The translations under genes and the position numbers were made by a program. A DNA stretch of 64,000 bases. Origin: Prochilodus magdalenae (Eukaryota > Chordata > Actinopteri > Characiformes > Prochilodontidae). The DNA is taken from the NCBI GenBank assembly GCA_024036415.1, contig JAMWET010000894.1, positions 177,501 through 241,500 of the forward strand. Direction: 5' to 3'. Under the pieces are notes generated by a model. It had not been told where the DNA came from and ran no database searches. It saw nothing but the letters and a program-made list of their open reading frames with translations. Each line of letters opens with the position of its first letter. The stretch's first letter is position 1. Below are positions 55,566-64,000 of this stretch, one piece after another.

Positions 55566-56175
55566 TGCATAAATAACTGCACCCAGAAAGAATCAGCAGG
55601 AATGAAACTGGGTGGGTAGGTTTGACATCGTGAGACATGCAGAAGTTTCACTCTGGGCTGCACATGTGACGTACGCAAGGATGGGCCGTATCACTGTATC
55701 CGACTGACCCAACAGCCGACACTGCGGACATTCAGCAAGCAGTGGTGCCCTCCGGAGTCATCCTGTTAGTGGCAGCACCGTTGGCAGACGGCTGCACCAC
55801 GCAGGACTACATGCACACAGACCGTTACCGCGACTGTCCTTATCACCACGTCACCGTCACCAAAGACTGCAGTGGTGTCGTACCAGACTGTCATGGAGGG
55901 ACTCAGAATGGCAGCGGGTCATCTTCAGTGACGAGTCCCGCTTTAGTCTTGGTGGGGACGACCAATGAACTGTGTGTGGAGGCACCGTGGCACCGCAGAA
56001 GGACTGGTGTCACTCCACCTCCACCCCTACCGCACCTTCTGCAGGAACTGTGAGGGACTATTCAAGCTGCATGGGATGGATTATCACAGGACACCTCTAT
56101 AGTCCATACAGACGCCATACTGAGAGAGACAGACTTCTGTATGTGTATCTCAGTCGGTGATCCTGGTCACCTTTA
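55566..56175 (+). mobile_element. Tc1-like family 'B' copy
   Basis: Starts 'aactgcacccagaaagaatc' and ends 'gatcctggtcacctttat'. The frame around 55,915 reads WQRVIFSDESRFSLGGDDQ then stop, the first catalytic Asp region of a Tc1 transposase; the centre is deleted. Confidence 0.78.
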
Positions 56176-57181
56176 TGGAGCTGTAGAGGTTTACAGCTCC
56201 ATACCGAGAGATAACGTCTGTAACTGCAGATCTACAAGGTGCACCTGTATGATAAGTGGCTCCTCTAAAATGACAGTGACTGTAGATACAAGGTAAGTGC
56301 ACTTATGTGACCGCTGAGCATTTATTAATATGACTAATGATTCCAAACCTTTGAACCGCAGTGTGATTGTTGAATTGTGCATTACAGGGTTTGGTTATAG
56401 CCTTACAAATACAAAAGGACTGATCCTCCATCTTTCCTTCTCCACTCAGTGCACCCCGTCTCTTTCATCTTGGGACCAGTTAAGGAGCAGACAGTCTGCC
56501 GTCTCCGACGGGGTCACCCGGCCCTGCTCCACTGATCCTCCTCATGGGAAGTGCAGAGACTCTGGGATAATTCCATGGGTGACAAGCATCCATCCTAGCA
56601 CCCTGAGGGCCTGGCCGAGGTGCTGAGGTGAACGAACGCTATGTCAGTCGGGCCTTTGGCTTTCCCAGCGGAGCGTTACAGACAGCGACGCCATCTTCTA
56701 GTGCAAACAAAAGTTACTAGTGCAAAGGAACATGATGAAGTGCTCTACCGCACACGACGCTCAGCTGCCCACTCTCTTCTTCACATACTCCTGAAAGTGG
56801 TGGTGAAACGCCTCACTTCTCAGGACCCATGTGGGGATGGCCTGGACGACCCAACCCTGCAGGATAAGGTAACCAGCTCAGGACTGGCATGTCTCGACTT
56901 GTACATGTGAGGTGATTTCAAACCCTGACTAGAGATCGTTTAGCAGTGTCAAGTCCTAGAACATTACCAGAAGCGCGTGGGTCATGCTGCCATACGTTTG
57001 TTCTCCAGCTTTCAGATACCTCAGCGAGTTCCTCACGAACCCCTCCGCTGAGAACGTGATCAGGTCTGGTTTCTGGTGGCCTGTCATTGCTGTGGAGACT
57101 CCGAAAGGAGACACCGTCTAGGGGATATAGATCATTTCTTGGTCAGATTCATTTGCATCGTACATGTAGTAATAATACATT
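56176..57181. other. Unassigned, no supported gene
   Basis: A 3-frame mixture with one 89-codon + frame (56,641-56,910) of unknown nature. I recognise nothing. Confidence 0.35.
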
Positions 57182-57840
57182 CATTAACATCACAGATTAA
57201 CATCACAGATTAACATCACAGATAAACATCACAGATTAACATCATGGATTAACATCACAGATTAACATCACAGATTAACATCATGGATTAACATCACAGA
57301 TTAACATCATGGATTAACATCACAGATTAACATCACAGATTAACATCATGGATTAACATCACAGATTAACATCATGGATTAACATCACAGATTAACATCA
57401 CAGATTAACATCATGGATTAACATCACAGATTAACATCATGGATTAACATCACAGATTAACATCATGGATTAACATCACACATTAACATCATGGATTAAC
57501 ATCATGAATTAACATCACAGATTAACATCACAGATTAACATCATGGATTAACATCACAGATTAACATCACAGATTAACATCATGGATTAACATCATGGAT
57601 TAACATCACAGATTAACATCATGGATTAACATCATGGATTAACATCATGGATTAACATTACAGATTAACGTCATGGATTAACATCACAGATTAACATCAT
57701 GGATTAACATCATGGATTAACATCACAGATTAACATCATGGATTAACATCACGGATTAACATCATGGATTAACATCATGGATTAACATCATGGATTAGCA
57801 TCACAGATTAACATCACAGATTAACATCACAGATTAACAT
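57182..57840 (+). repeat. 13-bp minisatellite with two unit types, about 50 copies
   Basis: Units ATTAACATCACAG (C) and ATTAACATCATGG (T). In the left half they form three exact tandem copies of the five-unit pattern C-C-T-C-T (65 bp). The right half is irregular and T-rich. Confidence 0.97.
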
Positions 57841-58067
57841 TCAGGAACGGTTCGGTCTACCTGAAAAAGAATTCCACTGGATTTGTATTCAGCCTGGAGA
57901 CTCTGTGAGAATCGCTCAACAAAAACCTGAGGAAGATTAAATCACATGTCAGGATCAGGTTATGCAGGACACACCATGGACTTTCCACAGGAATCCCCCT
58001 TCAGGATCGTTAGCCTTAGGCTTAATATTCTGGGGAATGAAGTCTAGAGAAAGTCTGTATTGTTCAC

Positions 58068-58385
58068 ACACTGTAAATTGTCAATTGTAAAATGATCTTA
58101 TTTCAAGTTGATATATCTTATCATTATAATCATAAAACTATCTTATTTCCAGACATGTATCTCTTGCTTTAAGCGATTTTAGTAAGCCAAGATTTTTCAC
58201 TACATTGTTGGATAATCTGGTCAGTTTTAAGCAAGTTTCTGCCAATACAGTATAAGATTTGGCTTAAAAATGGCTGGAAATGAATTAAATCATCTTAAAA
58301 TGAACTTAAAGCAATATCAACCTCAGAAATGTAAGATATGTCAGCTATATAAGATCATTTTACTGTTTTACATGTTTTCAGTGTA
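58068..58385. mobile_element. MITE with TIRs
   Basis: The ends 'acactgtaaattgtcaattg' and 'ttacatgttttcagtgt' are imperfect inverted repeats, and 'aaatgatcttattt' near the left end mirrors 'ataagatcatttta' near the right end. Non-coding. Confidence 0.6.
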
Positions 58386-58431
58386 GTTGTGGTCATGCGA
58401 ACAAGATGTCTACCCGGTGTAATGCCTCTGC

Positions 58432-58917
58432 ACTGCAAAAAAATGGTATCCTGGCAAGTATAATTATCTGATGGATATCTTTTCATTTTTAATTTTGAAC
58501 TTGCTGTGGGCTTCTTATTATTTTAAATACTTTAGTAAGTCAAATTTAATCACTACATTGGCAGATTTTTGATACTTGTGTTAAGCACCTTAAAATAATT
58601 TTAAAAAACTGATGAAAAAGAAATTAATATAATAATTACTACAATATAATAAGACTTAACTTACTAAAATCACACACACTATATATATATATAAACAAAA
58701 TTAATCAATAATATATAATATTCATATATATTGTGTGTGATTTTAGTAAGTTATGTCTTATTGTATTGATTATATTAATTCAATATATATATATGTTTTT
58801 TTGTTTTTTTTTTAAGCCTACAACAATCTTAAATGTTTAAATCTTAAATGAAAATATGAAGATATTACGAATAAATATAAGATTTAAAAAGACATTTTAT
58901 CTCATTTTTTGCAGTAT
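58432..58917. mobile_element. hAT-like MITE with internal palindrome
   Basis: The ends 'cactgcaaaaaaatgg' and 'catttttttgcagt'-like (at 58,900) form the TIRs. Inside, 58,641-58,690 and 58,728-58,772 are inverted copies ('gacttaacttactaaaatca' against 'tgattttagtaagttatgtc') around a TA-rich loop. Confidence 0.6.
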
Positions 58918-59795
58918 AGTTGTATGTGGTACTGTGAAGTGTTATGAAGCTCAGGTCCTGGTAATGCTCGTCTCAGGTCAGAGCTGGTATGTTTCTTCAC
59001 ACTGAGCACAACTTTGCATCCAGCCACCCTGTATGACTTTCTTAACATCTCAGCCACCCAGTTATGCCTTGTGACATTAATGATGTTTCGAAAATCTCAA
59101 ACTGGCTGGGTTTGAGGCAGATGCTGTCGCATGCTAATTTTTTTTAATGCTAATTAGTTTTTATAAGCTTTCGTGATCCGTTAGCTACAACACCCTCACC
59201 AGGAGTAAACTAACAGACGAACCTAAGACTGTTGGGAGAAAATTACACAGCAACAAACGAGCCTTCGGGAAGTAAAACGATCTGATCTAGTTATATCCTA
59301 AAATTCTCATTCTTCAGTTGATGATCAGCTGAGATGTATTGGGTAGCTTGTAGTTGTCACGCTTCCAGGTTTTCCCGGCTCCGCCGCTCCTCCGGACTCA
59401 ACTTCCCAGAGGACATCGTTTGATGACGTCACACCCACATGTCACCAGTCACCCAATCAGTTCCGCTGTAGGTCTCCTGAGTACTACCCCACCTGATGGC
59501 CATTGACTGCCTGTATTTAAGCCTCACCCAAACGCTTGCTCGATGCGGCATTTTCCAAACCTCCGTTTGCAGTTCTGAGCGGGTACTCCTGCTGTTTATC
59601 CACTCTGGTTCTGACCTCTTTTGTTCTTTGACCCTTGATCTCTTCTTCGTGCACTTTGGCTTCGATCTCGTTTATCTCCCGGCTTCCTGATCTCTCTTCG
59701 TCCCCTGACCACTCTCCCTGTACTCTGGTAGCCCCGCTGGCAGTCTCTCCTGGTTCTGACCTTTAGGCTGTTCCCTGACTCTGACCTTCCTCTCC

Positions 59796-59842
<47 letters not shown>

Positions 59843-59871
59843 CCTCTCTCTCCCCCTCTCCGCCTCTCTCT

Positions 59872-59913
<42 letters not shown>

Positions 59914-60663
59914 TTTGATCGTGTTTTCTTTGTTCAGCTTTTTGATTGTATGAAGCTAATTTGACTTTTAGCTTTGTGTCTTTTAACATAGGGAACATGA
60001 TACCAGTGAGAGCTTTGGCACCAGCTTTTGGTGGGAGAATCTGTAGCTGGTCAAAATGGGAAGTATAAACAAAATAAAGGGCACAGAGGAGTGGTGAAAT
60101 TAAAAACGGATGGATTTGATGCTATACTGAGCATCAGGGGCTTATTAACGTAATGTTTATGTTTAATGTTCAGTTTTTTCCCCTAATGCTTATGAAATTA
60201 TCTTTTATACTTTGTGTTTTTTATTGGAAATGAAACCAACACAGTACTGTACATGAATTATTCAACATCTCGTTTAAAAATACTCAAATTCATAAAATGT
60301 ATATATGGCAGAATTTCATTGACCAGCACCAGTCCCAATAAAGGCGTCTACCGAGTCCAGTGCCTGTGCTCTGGAGAAATGTTAACATGGCAAGTTAAAC
60401 GATCTTATATCTATTACACATACCTTATAATGATCATTTTAAATGGGTTGTATGCTTATTATAAGAATATTTAACTTATTATTATTACTATTATTATTAT
60501 TTAAGTGATTTTAATAAGCCAATGTTTCTCACTTTATTGGGAGATCATTATTCTTATTTTAAGACACGTGTTTAAAACAAGCCAAATAATCTGCTAATAT
60601 ATATATAATATAGTGAAACGATAGATAGATACGATAGATAGATAGATAGTACCTTTAATATTC

Positions 60664-60699
<36 letters not shown>

Positions 60700-61979
60700 G
60701 GCACCACTATGAGTGGGATGAAGGTCTTAACGGTATGCAATGAAAATAAAGTAACTATGTAAAGCATACTCCCTTGGAAGTATTGTTACCATGGAGACTG
60801 TATGTACAATAATAAAAACATAGAGCATAAATATTATGCAGGAGAACAGTGCAGCTGGGTATTACACATTCACAAGTCATCTAAAACCGTCCAATCAGAA
60901 AGCCAGATGACAGTAAGGGGTAGCAGTACACTGTAAACAGCAGTACAGGAGCTATTATAAATAATGTACAGTCTTATAGACATAGACAAAGTGGCAGTGC
61001 CCAGTGATATGAGTGTGGAACAGTGTACTGTGTAATGTCCAGCTGGTGTTCAGTTAGCCTGAACTGTTCAGTGTCCAATAATGACCCAGCACAGTTTTAC
61101 ACCCAACAAATAGAAAATATAGAAAAAAAAGCCTTAAGAATCGCAAAACGAGAATTTCAGAATATATCAGCTAGATAGAGAAACTTTCTGCAGTGCATGT
61201 ACATGCGATATTTCTCACCACACTTTACCGTGAAACTGTTTGATACTGTACCTTTGTTGCTGCGTATAGAGCGTATGTGGGGCAGGGGATTTTTGCTATC
61301 CCGGAGGACACGCTCAGAACGATGCCTCGTCCTCTGAGGAAACACAGACATAATTGGAGCTGTCACTGCTGGAGTCCTAGCAGTAATGGAGAAATAGAGA
61401 ACCTGCTACTGCTGGGAGTGCTCTGACCTTTCCACCATTCCAGGCAGGACGATGTGACACATCTGCATTGAGAGAATCATGCATGTGCGTGAAGAGTGCG
61501 GTAACTGGTATGTGTGCAGCATGTGTACTATGTACTCTTAACATGTACTAAAGGTGCAGTACAAATATCAGTACATGTGTCCGCACACAGGGTACTTTCA
61601 TTCACACATCTATACAGTAGGTTGTCTGGAGCTTCATGCTAATTTATTGGGAGCTTGTTAGTGCAATCTCATGTCTACTTACCTTGACCATGGTTTTGAT
61701 GTTGCAGTTGATCAATTGATTTATTTTCTAAGAGAGAAAAAAAACACAATTCAGAAATAATAAAGCGGTTTAATTTCTACACCAGTTTAATGTTTAATTG
61801 CCGCTGCTGGTCTATAAGATTTAAGATTTAAGCGTTTATTGCCCAGAGAAACAAGCAGTTGCACTGTACACTGAAATTCTTACTCTGCACCTCCCGGATG
61901 TCAAGTACTAACAATTACAATATAAATGCTATGAAGTTTAAAAATAAAATAAAATAAAAAATAGAGGGAAGAAAAATAG
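58918..61979. other. No supported gene; simple repeats
   Basis: Contains a (TC)n tract (about 59,787-59,909), TTA/ATT runs near 60,480, a (GATA)n run near 60,620 and (AAT)n at about 60,665-60,700. A further MITE fragment lies at about 60,500-60,600 and a retroposon end 'cgtttattgcccagagaaac' at about 61,830. No exon was recognised. Confidence 0.45.
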
Positions 61980-63365
61980 TCTGTAATGTTCTGGTGGTCA
62001 GTCTGTAATGTCCTGGTGGTCAGTCTGTGCGGTTAAGCAGTCTGTAATGTTCTGGTGGTCAGTCTGTGTAGTTGAGCAGCCTGTAATGTTCTGGTGGTCA
62101 GTCTGTGCAGTTAAGCAAACTGTAATGTTCTGGTGGTCAGTCTGTGCAGTTAAGCAAACTGTAATGTTCTGGTGGTCAGTCTGTGTAGTTGAGCAGTCTG
62201 TAATATTCTGGTGGTCAGTCTGTGTAGTTGAGCAGTCTGTAATATTCTGGTGGTCAGTCTGTGTAGTTGAGCAGTCTGTAATATTCTGGTGGTCAGTCTG
62301 TGTAGTTGAGCAGTCTGTAATATTCTGGTGGTCAGTCTGTGTAGTTAAGCAGTCTGTAATGTTCTGGTGGTCAGTCTGTGTAGTTGAGCAGTCTGTAATG
62401 TTCTGGTGGTCAGTCTGTGTAGTTAAGCAGTCTGTAATGTTCTGGTGGTCAGTCTGTGCAGTTAAGCAAACTGTAATGTTCTGGTGGTCAGTCTGTGTAG
62501 TTGAGCAGTCTGTAATGTTCTGGTGGTCAGTCTGTGTAGTTGAGCAGTCTGTAATGTTCTGGTGGTCAGCCTGTGCGGTTAAGCAGTCTGTAATGTTCTG
62601 GTGGTCAGTCTGTACAGTTAAGCAGTCTGTAATGTTCTGGTGGTCAGTCTGTGCAGTTAAGCAGTCTGTAATGTTCTGGTGGTCAGTCTGTGTAGTTGAG
62701 CAGTCTGTAATGTTCTGGTGGTCCGTCTGTGCGGTTAAGCAGTCTGTAATGTTCTGGTGGTCCGTCTGTGCGGTTAAGCGGTCTGTAATGTTCTGGTGGT
62801 CCGTCTGTGCGGTTAAGCAGTCTGTAATGTTCTGGTGGTCAGCCTGTGCGGTTAAGCAGTCTGTAATGTTCTGGTGGTCAGCCTGTGCGGTTAAGCAGTC
62901 TGTAATGTTCTGGTGGTCCGTCTGTGCAGTTAAGCAGTCTGTAATGTTCTGGTGGTCAGTCTGTGCGGTTAAGCAGTCTGTAATGTTCTGGTGGTCAGTT
63001 TGTGCAGTTAAGCAGTCTGTAATGTTCTGGTGGTCAGTCTGTGCGATTAAGCAGTCTGTAATGTTCTGGTGGGCTGTCTGTGCGGTTAAGCAGTCTGTAA
63101 TGTTCTGGTGGTCCGTCTGTGCGGTTAAGCAGTCTGTAATGTTCTGGTGGTCCGTCTGTGCCGTTCAGCAGTCTGTAATGTTCTGGTGGTCAGTCTGTAC
63201 AGTTCAGCAGTTTGTAATGTTCTGGTGGTCAGTCTGTCTAGTTAAGCAGTCTGTAATGTTGTGGTGGTCAGTCTGAAATGTCCTGGTGGTCTGTCTGTAC
63301 GGTTCAGCAGTTTGTAATGTTCTGGTGGCCAGTCTGTCTAGTTAAGCAGTCTGTAATGTTCTGGT
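61980..63365 (+). repeat. 39-bp minisatellite, about 35 copies
   Basis: Unit of 39 bp around 'gttctggtggtcagtctgtg' and 'cagttaagcagtctgtaat'. One frame has no stop, giving a 422-codon open frame (62,008-63,276) of MFWWSVCAVKQSV repeats; the other two frames stop in every unit. It is treated as non-coding. Confidence 0.97.
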
Positions 63366-64000
63366 TGCACCGTAGACGGTGAAATACTTGCAATCGACTT
63401 TTAAGGAACGTTGTTCTTAAACAAATTCTTTTGGATTATTTGTCAGCAGATATCAAAAATTCTTATTTTGAGATTGTTGTACTTATTTCCAGATGTTTGT
63501 ATTTGTTTTAAGTGATTTTATTTACCCAAATATGTTGCCAGATAAAACAAGAAAAGAAATCTTCAATAAGTATTTTATTATTAGTATTTTATAGTAAGCA
63601 ATAAAAAATACTAAGTATCCATTACTAATGACAAATTATTAAGTCAAATATGTTGCCGGAACAACTAAGTAGAAAATTATTAGTAAGTACTTTAGTAAGT
63701 TATTACTAGTAAACAATTTATAGTAAGTTTGGACATTTACTAAAACTTACAAAACTTAAAAATGACTAAAATCACAGACAACAGGAAAATCAGAGATCTC
63801 AAAGTAAGTTCAACAATCTTAAAATTAGAATTGTAAGATATATTAACTAGATATAAGATTAATATAAAATCACTTTTGCAGTGTTTACGTTTTAAGGAAT
63901 GAACATATTAGTACACAGGTGATAAAAGCAGGTTCTATATTTATATAAAAAACCTCTTACCTCCTCCAGGTGATCTGTTTCGAGTAGTCTGCAGGGTATC
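63366..64000. other. MITE-derived AT-rich sequence
   Basis: Contains 'ttttaagtgattttatttac' and 'aaaatcacttttgcagtg', which resemble the MITEs at 58.1-58.9 kb. No gene was seen to the window end. Confidence 0.45.

Noticed and set aside
59672..59998. RERERE-rich minus-strand frame
   Set aside because: Read-through of a (TC)n microsatellite.
62008..63276. 422-codon open frame of MFWWSVCAVKQSV repeats as a gene
   Set aside because: It lies wholly in a 39-bp tandem array; a unit of 13 codons without a stop stays open automatically, and there are no splice or promoter signs.

Overview
The window is vertebrate nuclear DNA, almost certainly from a ray-finned (teleost) fish. It holds one multi-exon gene with GT-AG introns, a vertebrate 5S rRNA gene, and a dense population of fish-type repeats: several Tc1/mariner remnants, tRNA-headed SINEs, a non-LTR retrotransposon 3' end and hAT-type MITEs. 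The V-SINE-like 3' motif and the repeat mix suggest an otophysan (characin, catfish or cyprinid relative), but this is inference only.

One protein-coding gene is recognised. It is ERCC6L2 (SNF2-family DNA translocase with a C-terminal HEBO domain) on the + strand, in 17 exons from about 14.63 kb to the stop at 37,307. All 16 junctions I placed are GT-AG, the phases close exactly (4,008 nt, 1,335 residues plus stop), and the helicase motifs are intact, so the locus looks functional. Its extreme 5' end (N-terminal Tudor-like part) was not found. A near-canonical 5S rRNA gene lies about 1 kb upstream on the same strand.

Layout: 0-13.4 kb is repeat-rich intergenic DNA (a foldback element, a 54-bp minisatellite, an AT hairpin, Tc1 relics, a 47-bp minisatellite). 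13.49-13.61 kb is the 5S gene. 14.6-37.3 kb is ERCC6L2, with introns carrying Tc1 MITEs, a LINE fragment with an internal 24-bp array, a 22-bp minisatellite and two intragenic duplications. 37.3-64 kb has no recognised gene and is dominated by Tc1 families, SINEs and long tandem arrays (31-bp x about 117, 13-bp x about 50, 39-bp x about 35). Named tandem arrays make up roughly a fifth of the window.

Points most worth a second look: (1) a 737-bp composite of hAT MITE plus SINE, present twice in ERCC6L2 introns, one copy bounded by a perfect 26-bp target-site duplication; (2) a 310-bp direct duplication flanking the two exons that encode helicase motifs V and VI; (3) exact CTCF-consensus matches at 7,165 and 55,362, with near matches in transposons, including a divergent pair near 55.1-55.4 kb and a possible convergent pair around ERCC6L2; (4) the 3.6-kb, 31-bp array with binary site variants, which ends abruptly in a truncated Tc1 MITE. 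Long open frames inside tandem arrays were judged artefacts of repeat period.
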